From the NCBI RefSeq assembly GCF_011074795.1, contig NZ_JAAMPF010000036.1, forward strand, positions 355,631 through 419,630: a DNA stretch of 64,000 nucleotides. Reading direction: 5' to 3'. The position numbers were made by a program, and so were the translations under genes. Position 1 is the stretch's first letter. Every line of letters starts with the position of its first letter. The notes below the pieces were generated by a model. That model was given only the letters and a program-made list of their open reading frames with translations, ran no database searches and was not told the DNA's origin. Positions 34,710 to 43,361 of this stretch are shown here, in pieces. Source of the stretch: Marinobacter salicampi (GTDB taxonomy: Bacteria > Pseudomonadota > Gammaproteobacteria > Pseudomonadales > Oleiphilaceae).

Positions 34710-35359
34710 GGGTTTTGGTCCTGCAGAATCACTTTCAGTTTGTTAAGCGCAAGCCTGACACGGCTCTTGACTGTACCGAGCGGAATATTAAGTTCATTTG
34801 CGACCATCTGGTGAGACTTGTTTTCCATGTAGACTTTTGCAATCACCGTGGTCTGCTCTTCCGGCAAATGTTTGAGGGACTCACGGATACGGCGCTCTGA
34901 CATCAACCGGTGCAGGGAGGTAACAGGCTCGTTTTCGTTGTCACCGGGAATCTGCCAGAGGTCTTCGGTCTCTATCGGCATTTCCGCACTTGTGCGCTGC
35001 ATCTTGCGCAGCATATCGATGCGCTGGTTCCGGGCTATGGTGAAGATCCAGGTGGAGGCTGCTGCCTTGCGCCAGTCGTATAGACAGGAGCGGCGCCATA
35101 TGGAGACGAACACTTCCTGCACCAGCTCTTCGGCATGGCTGGCCAACCCATTGGCCATGGCGTAGTACTTCAGCTGCGGGGCGAAGTGCTGAAACAGGGC
35201 ATGGTAAGCCTGACGATCTTGGCTTTTGCCAACTTTGACGAGCATCTGGCTCCATTGGTCCTTGCGGCCCTCAGATCTCGCTGATGTGTGCTCCAGTGTG
35301 GACACCGGACGCTCCTTGGCGGTGGCTTGCATCGAGTTAGTTTGCATCATCTTAAGCAC
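34706..35359 (-). CDS. rpoE: ECF sigma factor of the RpoE/ChrR (singlet oxygen) group
   Basis: A sigma factor of up to 217 residues with region 2 (QAYHALFQHFAPQLKYYAMA, VQEVFVSIWR, WIFTIARNQRIDMLRK) and region 4 (LKHLPEEQTTVIAKVYMENK, then GTVKSRVRLALNKLK). Pairing with ChrR places it in the ECF11-type group that answers photo-oxidative stress. The exact start is uncertain: the frame opens with GTG at 35359, and ATG codons follow at once (MMQTNSMQA). Upstream is a candidate self-recognised promoter and a perfect palindrome. Confidence 0.93.
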   Translation of the reverse strand: MLKMMQTNSMQATAKERPVSTLEHTSARSEGRKDQWSQMLVKVGKSQDRQAYHALFQHFAPQLKYYAMANGLASHAEELVQEVFVSIWRRSCLYDWRKAAASTWIFTIARNQRIDMLRKMQRTSAEMPIETEDLWQIPGDNENEPVTSLHRLMSERRIRESLKHLPEEQTTVIAKVYMENKSHQMVANELNIPLGTVKSRVRLALNKLKVILQDQNP

Positions 35360-35382
35360 TCATCCCGGATTTGTCAGTGCTA

Positions 35383-35412
35383 GTTGTACGCACGGTGGAT
35401 GAGGCCAGATCA
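35383..35412 (-). promoter_or_regulatory. candidate RpoE-dependent autoregulatory promoter
   Basis: On the minus strand TGATCT (35407-35412) and TACAAC (35383-35388) are 18 bases apart, upstream of rpoE. The Rhodobacter RpoE consensus, from the literature, is close to TGATCC with a TAAGA-like -10. The match is good at -35 and partial at -10, as expected for an autoregulated ECF operon. Confidence 0.45.
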
Positions 35413-35415
35413 TTT

Positions 35416-35431
35416 GCAATTATATAATTGC
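35416..35431. promoter_or_regulatory. perfect 16-bp palindrome upstream of rpoE
   Basis: GCAATTATATAATTGC is a perfect inverted repeat, AT-rich in a GC-rich genome, lying three bases upstream of the candidate rpoE -35 box and 13 bases before the speA stop. It could be an operator or, less likely, a weak hairpin after speA. Confidence 0.5.
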
Positions 35432-35444
35432 GCCGGAAGGCGGA

Positions 35445-37355
35445 CTACTCTTCAAGGTAGGTATAACCATTCAGGCCACCTTCCAGTTCCCCCAGAAGCC
35501 CGGCCTGCTCAGAGTCGTCCAGACCGCTGGCGGCGAATTTTTCCCGATAGGCCTGTACCAGGTCATCGGGTTCGAAGTTTACATAGCGTAGGACCTTGGC
35601 CACGGTATCGCCGAAGATCGGGTCGCTGACGCGGTAGCCTCCCTCCGCCGTGCGCTGCACATCCACGGAGTGGGTGTCGCCAAACAGGTTGTGCATATCC
35701 CCGAGAATTTCCTGATAGGCACCGGTCATGAAAAAGCCCACCAGCTGCGGATCGTTCGGGTCGTCCTCGGGTAACGGAAGCGTGGTTTCCATGCCCTGGC
35801 CCTCGACGTAGCGGTCGATTCGACCGTCGGAATCGCAGGTTATGTCCTGGATAACGGCCCGGCGGGTGAGGGGACGGTTGAGTCCGGAAATGGGCATAAC
35901 CGGGAAAATCTGGTCAATCCCCCACACATCCGGCAACGACTGAAACAGGGAGAAGTTCACAAACAGTTTTTCAGCCAGCTTTTCATTCAGCTCATCGATT
36001 ACCTCCCGGTGGGCCCGGTTGGTGGTGGTGAGCTGGCTTTTCAGGAGCCGGCAGCAGGCGGTATACAAGCCCTCGGCTTTGGCCCGGTGGGACAGCGACA
36101 GCAACCCATGGGCGAACTGGGCGTGGACATCACTCATGGCGTGCAGCACATCATGATAGATTTCGATCTGGGAGCGTTTGGAGTTTTCATCCGCAAGGCT
36201 CATGAAATCCCGCCAGAGATCGTGCAGCGGGCCAGGGGCCTCCTGGCCGGGCGCCGCAGGGGTTGTATTGTCCGGCGCCTCGCGGTCGGTGATGTTGGTC
36301 ACCAGCACGGCGTGGTGGGCGGTCAGGGCCCGGCCGGACTCACTGATCAGGTTGGGATGGGGTATGCCCACCCGGTCGCATTCAGCCTGCAGGGTATGGA
36401 TCACGTTATAGGCGTATTCGCCCATGCTGTAGTTGATGGAACAGCTGCTGCGGGAGCGGGTGCCCTCGTAATCCACGCCCAGGCCGCCGCCAATGTCCAC
36501 CGTGTCGATAGGTGCCCCAAGCTGGCGCAGTTCGGTATAGAAGCGGGCGCACTCCCGCAAGCCGGTCTGGATGTCCCGGATGTTGGCAATCTGGGAGCCC
36601 AGGTGGAAATGCAGCAGCTGCAGCGAATCCAGCGCGTCAGCTGACTTGAGATGGGCCAGTACGTCAAGGATCTGGGCGGCAGACAGCCCGAACTTGGATT
36701 TCTCGCCCCCGGTGTTCTGCCAGTTGCCCTTGCCGATGGTGGCCAGGCGCGCCCGGATCCCGATCAGCGGCTTCACCCCGAGCTTCTCGGCTTCCTGCAG
36801 AATCAGCGGCAGCTCCGACCGCTTCTCGACGACGATAAACACCTTGTGCCCAAGCTTCTGGCCAATCAAAGCCAGCCGAACATACTCCCGGTCCTTGTAG
36901 CCGTTGCATACGATCACCGAGCCCTGGCCCCGGGACAGCGCCAGTACCGCCATCAGTTCCGGCTTGCTGCCCGCCTCCAGGCCAATCTGCTGGCGGCTGG
37001 CGGCGGGCTCTGAACGGATCAGTTCCTCTACGACCCGGCGCTGCTGGTTCACCTTGATGGGGTATACAGCGGTATAGCGGCCCTGGTAGTCCTGCTCCCG
37101 GGCGACGGTATTGAAAGCGTCACACAGGGTGTTGACCCGATCGTGCAGAATATCGGTGAAACGTACCAGCACCGGCAGCTGGATACCGCTGGCGACCAGC
37201 GAGCGGGTCAGTTCCGGCAGATTGATGTCGTCCCCGCTGCGCCCCCGGTCAGGCCGGATCAGCACGTCACCCTGGGCATTGACGCTGATATAGCCGTCAC
37301 TCCAGTGAGCAATGTTATACACCTTCTGGGCGTTGGCGCCGGGAAGCTCAATCAT
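35445..37355 (-). CDS. speA: biosynthetic arginine decarboxylase
   Basis: SpeA decarboxylates arginine to agmatine for putrescine and spermidine synthesis. About 636 residues, with the PLP lysine in AVYPIKVNQQRRV (near residue 95), the EAGSKPELMAVLAL segment, the HFHLGSQIANIRD helix and TVDIGGGLGVDYEG, all of the fold-III type. I chose the ATG giving MIELPGANAQKVYNIAHWSD, the conserved start; an ATG seven codons upstream (37376) is possible. It is divergent from speE, the next polyamine enzyme, across about 220 bases. Confidence 0.96.
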   Translation of the reverse strand: MIELPGANAQKVYNIAHWSDGYISVNAQGDVLIRPDRGRSGDDINLPELTRSLVASGIQLPVLVRFTDILHDRVNTLCDAFNTVAREQDYQGRYTAVYPIKVNQQRRVVEELIRSEPAASRQQIGLEAGSKPELMAVLALSRGQGSVIVCNGYKDREYVRLALIGQKLGHKVFIVVEKRSELPLILQEAEKLGVKPLIGIRARLATIGKGNWQNTGGEKSKFGLSAAQILDVLAHLKSADALDSLQLLHFHLGSQIANIRDIQTGLRECARFYTELRQLGAPIDTVDIGGGLGVDYEGTRSRSSCSINYSMGEYAYNVIHTLQAECDRVGIPHPNLISESGRALTAHHAVLVTNITDREAPDNTTPAAPGQEAPGPLHDLWRDFMSLADENSKRSQIEIYHDVLHAMSDVHAQFAHGLLSLSHRAKAEGLYTACCRLLKSQLTTTNRAHREVIDELNEKLAEKLFVNFSLFQSLPDVWGIDQIFPVMPISGLNRPLTRRAVIQDITCDSDGRIDRYVEGQGMETTLPLPEDDPNDPQLVGFFMTGAYQEILGDMHNLFGDTHSVDVQRTAEGGYRVSDPIFGDTVAKVLRYVNFEPDDLVQAYREKFAASGLDDSEQAGLLGELEGGLNGYTYLEE

Positions 37356-37579
37356 GGGCTTGGGTCCTGTTCTCATGCCGGATATCGACCGGGTGTCGAC
37401 ACGCAGCCCGTCATTGTATGAGTTCGGGTGCCCGGCTAAAAGTCTTGGCGGACGAAAGAGTCGGAGCTCCGTTGTCGGCAGTGCTTTAGCTCCGGCGCCG
37501 GGGACCCTACAATAGCGCTCAGATCACAGGTTCGTAATAACGGACCGCTCCAACGTTTTGACAGGTGGGAGACTCAGAC

Positions 37580-38440
37580 ATGGCCGAACTCAACGACGGT
37601 TGGTTCACAGAGGTTTTTCAGGATCAGGGAACGGCTTTTTCCCTGAAGATAAAACGCAAGTTGCATGAAGAGAAAAGCGAATTCCAGACCCTGGAGATTT
37701 ACGAGACCGAGACTTTCGGCAACCTGATGGTGCTCGATGGCTGCGTGATGCTCACCAGTCGCGACAACTTCCTCTACCACGAGATGATGACCCATCCGGC
37801 GCTCTTTACCCACAGGGACCCGAAGAAGGTGGTGATCGTCGGTGGCGGTGACTGCGGCACTTTGAGGGAAGTGCTGCGCCACCCTGGGGTGGAAGAGGCC
37901 TGGCAGGTGGAAATTGACGAACGTGTCACTCGTCTGTCCGAAAAATACTTCCCCGAACTGTGTGAATCCAATGAGGACCCGCGGGCCAACTTCTTTTTTG
38001 GTGACGGTATCCAGTGGATGCGGGATATCGAGCCCAACAGTGTCGATGTGATTATTGTCGACAGCACCGACCCGGTCGGACCGGCCGAAGGCCTGTTCGC
38101 GGTAGATTTTTACCGGGACTGCATGATGGCCCTTCGCAAGGGCGGCATCGTGGTACAGCAGAGCGAATCACCGCTGCTGCACACCGAAACCATTATTGCC
38201 GATGTGCACAAGGACATGAAAAAAGCAGGGTTCGATCATGTGCACACCCTGCCGTTCCCGCAGCCGGTGTACCCGACCGGCTGGTGGAGCTGCACCATGG
38301 CCGGAAAGGAAAAGCCCCTGAAGTACTTCCGCGAGGCCGACGCAGCTGAGCGCCCCTTTGTGACGCGCTATTACAATGAAAGCATCCACAAGGCCGCCCT
38401 GGCGCAGCCGCAGTTCATGGTCGACATCCTCGGCAAGTAG
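37580..38440 (+). CDS. speE: polyamine aminopropyltransferase (spermidine synthase)
   Basis: SpeE transfers aminopropyl from decarboxylated SAM to putrescine. The 286-residue protein has EIYETETFGNLMVLDGCVML, the nucleotide motif VVIVGGGDCGTLREVLRH and the acidic VDSTDPVGPAEGLF. In most spermidine synthases the motif is GGGDGG; here a Cys replaces one Gly, a tolerated but uncommon change. The ATG at 37580 follows GGGAGACTCAGAC; a GTG five codons upstream overlaps that ribosome site. It follows a divergent speA, joining two steps of the polyamine pathway, and ends at a strong terminator. Confidence 0.96.
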   Translation: MAELNDGWFTEVFQDQGTAFSLKIKRKLHEEKSEFQTLEIYETETFGNLMVLDGCVMLTSRDNFLYHEMMTHPALFTHRDPKKVVIVGGGDCGTLREVLRHPGVEEAWQVEIDERVTRLSEKYFPELCESNEDPRANFFFGDGIQWMRDIEPNSVDVIIVDSTDPVGPAEGLFAVDFYRDCMMALRKGGIVVQQSESPLLHTETIIADVHKDMKKAGFDHVHTLPFPQPVYPTGWWSCTMAGKEKPLKYFREADAAERPFVTRYYNESIHKAALAQPQFMVDILGK

Positions 38441-38475
38441 GCCGGGTTCGGGTTATCCGTTGACCCAGAGAACCT

Positions 38476-38507
38476 AAAAAAAGGGGCGCCTGTGAGGCGC
38501 CCCTTTT
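38476..38507. terminator. bidirectional intrinsic terminator between speE and amtB
   Basis: GGGGCGCC (38483-38490) pairs with GGCGCCCC (38496-38503) around loop TGTGA, flanked by an A run (38476-38482) and TTTT (38504-38507). It can end both the plus-strand speE and the minus-strand amtB transcripts. Confidence 0.92.
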
Positions 38508-38560
38508 CATGCCAGCAGTGGCTCTTCAGGTCAGCAATGGCTCGCTGACCCGAGTCCGTC

Positions 38561-39829
38561 CTACTTGCTGCTGACAAACTCCGGGTAGGCTTCCATGCCG
38601 CACTCGGACAGATCCACACCCTCGTACTCTTCTTCTTCTGTGACCCGCAGACCCATGATCATCTTGAGAATGCCCCAGACAATCATGCTGGCTACGAATA
38701 CCCAGACGAAGATGGTGAGGGCGCCGACAATCTGGCCAAAGAAGCTGGCATCACTGTTGGTAACCGGAACCAGCAGCAGACCCAGCAGGCCGGCAACGCC
38801 GTGTACTGAAATGGCGCCGACCGGATCATCAATGCGCATCTTGTCCAGAGCCACAATGCTGAAGACCACCAGTACGCCACCTAAGGCACCGAACAGGGTG
38901 GCTGTCAGGGCGCTGGGAGTTGATGGCTCGGCGGTAATTGTGACCAGGCCAGCCAGGGCACCGTTCAACAGCATGGTGAGGTCAGCCTTGCCGAACAGCA
39001 GGCGAGCGGTGATGAGTGCTGCAATGCCGCCGCCGGCTGCCGCAGCGTTGGTGTTCAGGAACACCATGGCGACCGAGTGAGCGCTGTTGATATCGCCCAG
39101 CTTGAGCACGGAGCCACCGTTAAACCCGAACCAGCCCATCCACAGGATAAAGGTACCCAGCGTGGCCAGAGGCAGGTTGGCGCCTGGGAAGGCACGAATT
39201 TCGCCTTTGGGACCGTACTTGCCTTTACGGGCACCCAGCAGGATGACGCCGGCAAGCGCCGCTGAGGCACCAGCCATGTGGACAATGCCGGAGCCGGCAA
39301 AGTCGCTGAAGCCGATGTCGCCCAGTGAGTACATGCCAAAGACAGAAGCGCCGCCCCAGGTCCATGCGCCTTCCATGGGGTAGATAAAGCCGGTCATGAC
39401 GACTGCAAAAACAAGGAAGGCCCACAGCTTCATACGCTCTGCCACGGCACCGGATACGATGGACATGGCGGTGGCAACAAAGACCACCTGGAAGAAGAAG
39501 TCGGAAGCGCCGGAGTAGATGGAGCCACCTTCAAAGCCGTCTTCGCGGCCGGCGAAGTCATTCAGAATGGCTGCTGAATCCACGCTGCCCATGCCGGTCA
39601 GGAAGAAGGTGCCGTTATACATGATGGCGTAGCCGCAGATCAGATACATGGTGCACGAGACTGCGTACAGGGAGACGTTCTTGGTTAGGATTTCAGTGGT
39701 GTTCTTGGCACGTACAAGGCCGGCTTCGAGCATGGCAAAGCCTGCCGCCATCCACATGACCAAAGCACCGCAAACGAGGAAGTAAAACGTATCCATTGCG
39801 TACTGCAACTGAAAGATATTGCTTTCCAT
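38561..39829 (-). CDS. amtB: ammonium transporter AmtB
   Basis: AmtB is a trimeric inner-membrane ammonium channel. The 422-residue protein has the periplasmic start (FYFLVCGALVMWMAAGFAML), 11 transmembrane helices, the DFAGSGIVHMAGASAAL signature with a pore histidine, and the second pore histidine in GAISVHGVAGLLGLLLVP. The C-terminal GLRVTEEEEYEGVDLSECGM is the tail that docks with the PII protein. It follows glnK by 74 bases, the normal nitrogen-control pair. Confidence 0.97.
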   Translation of the reverse strand: MESNIFQLQYAMDTFYFLVCGALVMWMAAGFAMLEAGLVRAKNTTEILTKNVSLYAVSCTMYLICGYAIMYNGTFFLTGMGSVDSAAILNDFAGREDGFEGGSIYSGASDFFFQVVFVATAMSIVSGAVAERMKLWAFLVFAVVMTGFIYPMEGAWTWGGASVFGMYSLGDIGFSDFAGSGIVHMAGASAALAGVILLGARKGKYGPKGEIRAFPGANLPLATLGTFILWMGWFGFNGGSVLKLGDINSAHSVAMVFLNTNAAAAGGGIAALITARLLFGKADLTMLLNGALAGLVTITAEPSTPSALTATLFGALGGVLVVFSIVALDKMRIDDPVGAISVHGVAGLLGLLLVPVTNSDASFFGQIVGALTIFVWVFVASMIVWGILKMIMGLRVTEEEEYEGVDLSECGMEAYPEFVSSK

Positions 39830-39903
39830 ACAAAGCCCTCCGCACGAGGCCTGTCAGGGGTTACTGTTTTTTTGCGCTGGCTGTTATTCGACTCGGGGAG
39901 CGA

Positions 39904-40242
39904 TCAGACCGCTTCTTCTCCGGTTTCACCGGTACGAATCCGGATGGCCTGCTCCAGTTCTGTCACGAAAATCTTGCCATCGCCGATCTTGCCGGTGTTG
40001 GCAGCCTTGGTAATGGACTCAATCACTTGGTCAAGCAGGCTGTCGCCAATAGCGACCTCGACCTTGACCTTGGGAAGGAAGTCCACAACGTATTCAGCGC
40101 CCCGATACAGCTCGGTATGCCCTTTTTGCCGCCCGAAGCCTTTTACTTCGGTGACGGTTACGCCCTGAACGCCGATCTCTGACAATGCTTCACGTACATC
40201 GTCCAGCTTGAAAGGCTTAATGATCGCTGTCACAAGTTTCAT
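39904..40242 (-). CDS. glnK: nitrogen regulatory protein PII (GlnK type)
   Basis: A 112-residue trimeric signal protein. It starts MKLVTAIIKPFKLDDVREAL, has the T-loop GFGRQKGHTELYRGAEYVVD with the uridylylated Tyr, and ends with the ATP-binding GKIGDGKIFVTELEQAIRIR. Linkage with amtB supports GlnK, which plugs the ammonium channel at nitrogen excess. The ATG follows AAGGAGAAACCA. The frame opens further up at 40269 without conservation. A sigma-54-type promoter lies about 110 bases upstream. Confidence 0.97.
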   Translation of the reverse strand: MKLVTAIIKPFKLDDVREALSEIGVQGVTVTEVKGFGRQKGHTELYRGAEYVVDFLPKVKVEVAIGDSLLDQVIESITKAANTGKIGDGKIFVTELEQAIRIRTGETGEEAV

Positions 40243-40354
40243 TGGTTTCTCCTTGGTATGGCCGCCCAATACATCTGATCCTTGGATGCCGGTATCGGGT
40301 TCGGGATGCTGCTACCTCGCACACAGTGCGTGCGGATTGCGTACGAGGGTTGAA

Positions 40355-40369
40355 GCATCGGGTGTGCCA
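40355..40369 (-). promoter_or_regulatory. candidate sigma-54 promoter of glnK-amtB
   Basis: On the minus strand the site reads TGGCACACCCGATGC, with GG at -24 and GC at -12 in correct spacing against the known consensus TGGCAC-N5-TTGC. Transcription would start near 40343, leaving a leader of about 100 nt to glnK. RpoN/NtrC control of glnK-amtB is established in related bacteria. Confidence 0.75.
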
Positions 40370-40461
40370 ACGCAAAAAACAGTATTTAAAACAGTTTAGT
40401 ACCTGGTCAAAATACCAGAATGGACCATCCGGACGCGCCATTATAGAGCATTGGCTGGTCA

Positions 40462-40480
40462 TGCGATCCATATTGGTGCA
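40462..40480. promoter_or_regulatory. candidate NtrC enhancer site
   Basis: The 19-bp stretch TGCGATCCATATTGGTGCA has a perfect right half (TGGTGCA) and a partial left half (TGC...) of the NtrC consensus TGCACC-N5-GGTGCA. It lies about 95-110 bases upstream of the sigma-54 box, a normal enhancer distance. The rest of the 400-base gap 40243-40643 holds no gene that I can support. Confidence 0.4.
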
Positions 40481-40643
40481 TGGCAGCCGCAATGCACTGC
40501 GGGCGTCCATAGGGGCCATCGTGGACAGTATGGCAGGAGCGCGGTTGTGTTACACTCCGGCTTATAAATTGTCTCCCCAAGCGGTGCTCCTGGGAATGAG
40601 ATGATGGTCAAATCAGCCCCAAGTTCAGCCCGAGAGGTAAAGG

Positions 40644-40892
40644 ATGAAAGGACCCCAGGATTTCTTAAGTCAGCTTCAGGGTCAGTTTGGCCAGTTTGTG
40701 CCTGACATGGCGCGTGCAGCCAAGGATGACTTCGAAAACCATGCCCGCGCTACCGTGATGTCTGTCATGGCGCGGCTTGATCTTGTGACGCGGGAAGAGT
40801 TTGACGCCCAGCAGGCGGTGCTGATGCGAACCCGTGAGAAAGTCGAAGCCCTTGAGAAACAAGTGGCTGAGCTCGAACGTAAAGCTGGCTGA
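40644..40892 (+). CDS. ubiK: ubiquinone biosynthesis accessory factor UbiK (YqiC)
   Basis: An 82-residue BMFP-type protein. The N-terminus MKGPQDFLSQLQGQFGQFVP is amphipathic, and the C-terminal half (MARLDLVTREEFDAQQAVLM, then REKVEALEKQVAELERK) is a trimeric coiled coil as in YqiC. UbiK helps ubiquinone hydroxylation steps through the UbiJ-UbiK complex. It stands just before comM, as in Pseudomonas. Confidence 0.92.
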   Translation: MKGPQDFLSQLQGQFGQFVPDMARAAKDDFENHARATVMSVMARLDLVTREEFDAQQAVLMRTREKVEALEKQVAELERKAG

Positions 40893-40956
40893 ACCCAGCA
40901 CACGAAGGCTGCAGGAAGCGGCCATCTGCTTAAACCCGTAACCATGGAAGGTTGCC

Positions 40957-42480
40957 ATGCTCGCTACCGTACACACCCGCGCCCGCCTGGGCGTGGGAGC
41001 CCCCGCTGTAACCGTTGAAATACACCTGTCCAATGGCCTGCCAGCCCTCTCCATTGTCGGATTGCCAGAAACCGCCGTACGGGAAAGCAAGGACAGGGTC
41101 CGCAGTGCTCTGCTCAACGCCGGCTTCGAGTTTCCCGCAAAACGCATAACCATCAATCTGGCGCCTGCGGACCTGCCCAAGGAGGGCGGTCGTTTTGATC
41201 TGCCCATAGCCCTTGGCATCCTGGCCGCGTCAGGCCAGTTGCCATCCGAAAGGCTGACCCGGTTCGAATGCCTGGGGGAGCTCTCCCTCGATGGCGCTCT
41301 GCGTCCGGTTCGTGGCGTACTGCCGGCAGTGATCGCGGCCCGTGAGGCACAGAGGCAGATCCTGATTCCGGACAGTAATGCAGCCGAAGCTTCCCTGGCT
41401 GCGGGGGATGACGTCTTTGCTGCCGGGCACCTGCTGGCGGTATGTGCCCATCTTACCGATACAGAGCGCCTCTGCCCCTTGCGCCCCGAGGCGCTGACAC
41501 ACGTTGATCCACAGGCGCCGGACCTGGCCGATGTCCGGGGCCAGCATGTGCCCAAGCGCGCTCTAGAAATCGCCGCGGCCGGCGGCCACAACCTGTTAAT
41601 GTTCGGCCCACCGGGCACTGGTAAAAGCATGCTGGCCAGCCGGCTACCGGGCATTTTGCCGCCTCTGACCGATGAGGATGCCCTCGAGGTGGCCAGTGTC
41701 CATTCAGTGGCGGGGCTGCCTGTCCGCAATGGCCACTGGCGCCGGCCGCCATACCGCGCACCTCACCACACCGCGTCTGCAGTCGCTCTGGTCGGTGGTG
41801 GCAGCAGCCCGCGGCCCGGGGAAATTTCCCTGGCGCACCGGGGTGTCCTGTTTCTGGATGAGCTACCGGAATTCGATCGCAAGGTGCTTGAGGTGTTGCG
41901 CGAACCCATGGAATCCGGGGAAATCGTCATCTCCAGGGCGGCCAGACAACTGACATTTCCGGCCCGCTTCCAGGTTATTGCTGCGATGAATCCCTGCCCC
42001 TGTGGCTACCGGGGCCACCCCACGATCGAGTGTCAGTGCACGCCCCAGCAGGTGATGCGCTACCAGGCCAAGCTTTCCGGCCCGTTGCTGGACCGGTTCG
42101 ACCTCCACGTCGAGGTACCTGTCCAGTCCAGCGACGTCTTGATGAAGCGTACCGCCGAACCGGTTGGCAGTGATGAGGTCCGAGCCCGGGTAGAAGCGGC
42201 GCGGGCCGTTCAGGTAGCCCGGGGCAGCATCAATGCGCAGCTCTGCGGCACGGACCTGCATCATTATTGCCAACCCGGGGACGAAGGCGAAGCCTTGCTG
42301 TCCCGGGCAATGGAGCGTTTGGGTCTGTCAGCCCGGGCACTGCACCGGATCTTGCGGGTGGCGCGAACCCTGGCAGATCTCGCCGGTGCCGAAGCCATTG
42401 ACCGGACCCACCTGGTGGAGGCCCTTGGCTATCGCAAGCTGGATCGACTCCAGAGCCGGATACCAGGTGCTACCGCCTGA
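40957..42480 (+). CDS. YifB/ComM family Mg-chelatase-like AAA+ ATPase
   Basis: A 507-residue protein with an N-terminal Lon-type domain-like region (PAVTVEIHLSNGLPALSIVG, ESKDRVRSALLNAGFEFP), Walker A LLMFGPPGTGKSMLASRLPG (near residue 215), Walker B VLFLDELPEF and a C-terminal Mg_chelatase region containing the cysteine cluster NPCPCGYRGHPTIECQC. Homologue ComM is a branch-migration helicase used in natural transformation; that role here is inference. The ATG follows GGAAGGTTGCC. Confidence 0.93.
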   Translation: MLATVHTRARLGVGAPAVTVEIHLSNGLPALSIVGLPETAVRESKDRVRSALLNAGFEFPAKRITINLAPADLPKEGGRFDLPIALGILAASGQLPSERLTRFECLGELSLDGALRPVRGVLPAVIAAREAQRQILIPDSNAAEASLAAGDDVFAAGHLLAVCAHLTDTERLCPLRPEALTHVDPQAPDLADVRGQHVPKRALEIAAAGGHNLLMFGPPGTGKSMLASRLPGILPPLTDEDALEVASVHSVAGLPVRNGHWRRPPYRAPHHTASAVALVGGGSSPRPGEISLAHRGVLFLDELPEFDRKVLEVLREPMESGEIVISRAARQLTFPARFQVIAAMNPCPCGYRGHPTIECQCTPQQVMRYQAKLSGPLLDRFDLHVEVPVQSSDVLMKRTAEPVGSDEVRARVEAARAVQVARGSINAQLCGTDLHHYCQPGDEGEALLSRAMERLGLSARALHRILRVARTLADLAGAEAIDRTHLVEALGYRKLDRLQSRIPGATA

Positions 42481-42578
42481 TCCTGTTTCTGAAGCACCCA
42501 AGTGCAGTATCGTTTGGTAGACTGTGCTCACTATCCATGGCAACGAGGCCGGTGACAGACGTCGCCGTGAGGGAAACT

Positions 42579-43295
42579 ATGACAGACCAGCAGGACCCGT
42601 CCGACAAATCACCGGTCACCACGCGCCGGGGTATCCGCAGCTTTGTGCTTCGCCAGGGCCGCATGACCGAAGGCCAGAAAAAGGCCTATGAGCGCTGTTG
42701 GCCCAGGTATGGCCTTACCCGTGAGCACGGCATGATCGACCCCCGGGAGGTTTTCGGGCGCGAGGCCTGGCTCAATCTGGAGATCGGGTTTGGCATGGGC
42801 GGGTCGCTGGCGGATATGGCAGAGGCTGCTCCTGAGCAGGATTTCATCGGGGTGGAAGTACACCTGGCGGGCGTCGGGGCCTTGCTCAAAGAAGTGGAGG
42901 ACCGTGGCCTTGAGAATGTCCGTGTCTACGCCATTGACGCCAACGATGTCATCGATCTCTGCCTGCCGGACGCCTGCCTGGATCGTGTCATGCTGTTCTT
43001 CCCCGACCCCTGGCACAAGAAACGCCACCACAAGCGGCGCCTGGTGCAACCGGAATTTGTCCAGCGCATACGCCACAAGTTGCGGGTGGGCGGTATCTTT
43101 CATCTGGCCACAGACTGGCAAAATTACGCCGACCACATGATGGAAGTGCTCAGTGACTCAGAGGGCTTCGCCAACGCCGAGGGTGACGGACAGTTCGCAG
43201 CGCGGCCGGAGCATCGGCCGGTGACAAAGTTCGAGCAGAGGGGCTCCCGGCTGGGCCACGAGGTCTGGGATCTGCTTTTCCGTCGCACGAACTAG
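42579..43295 (+). CDS. trmB: tRNA (guanine-N7-)-methyltransferase
   Basis: TrmB methylates G46 of tRNA with SAM. The product of 238 residues has LNLEIGFGMGGSLADMA (SAM motif I), FIGVEVHLAGVGALL, and the FFPDPWHKKRHHKRRLVQPE motif that is diagnostic of TrmB. I chose the ATG at 42579 with GAGGG upstream rather than the open frame from 42537. The next gene is convergent. Confidence 0.96.
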   Translation: MTDQQDPSDKSPVTTRRGIRSFVLRQGRMTEGQKKAYERCWPRYGLTREHGMIDPREVFGREAWLNLEIGFGMGGSLADMAEAAPEQDFIGVEVHLAGVGALLKEVEDRGLENVRVYAIDANDVIDLCLPDACLDRVMLFFPDPWHKKRHHKRRLVQPEFVQRIRHKLRVGGIFHLATDWQNYADHMMEVLSDSEGFANAEGDGQFAARPEHRPVTKFEQRGSRLGHEVWDLLFRRTN

Positions 43296-43361
43296 CCTGG
43301 ATCCGGGGCTGGTCTGGACTCAGGTCTTCGGATCTGGTCCAGCTTTGCCAGCAATTGCAGA

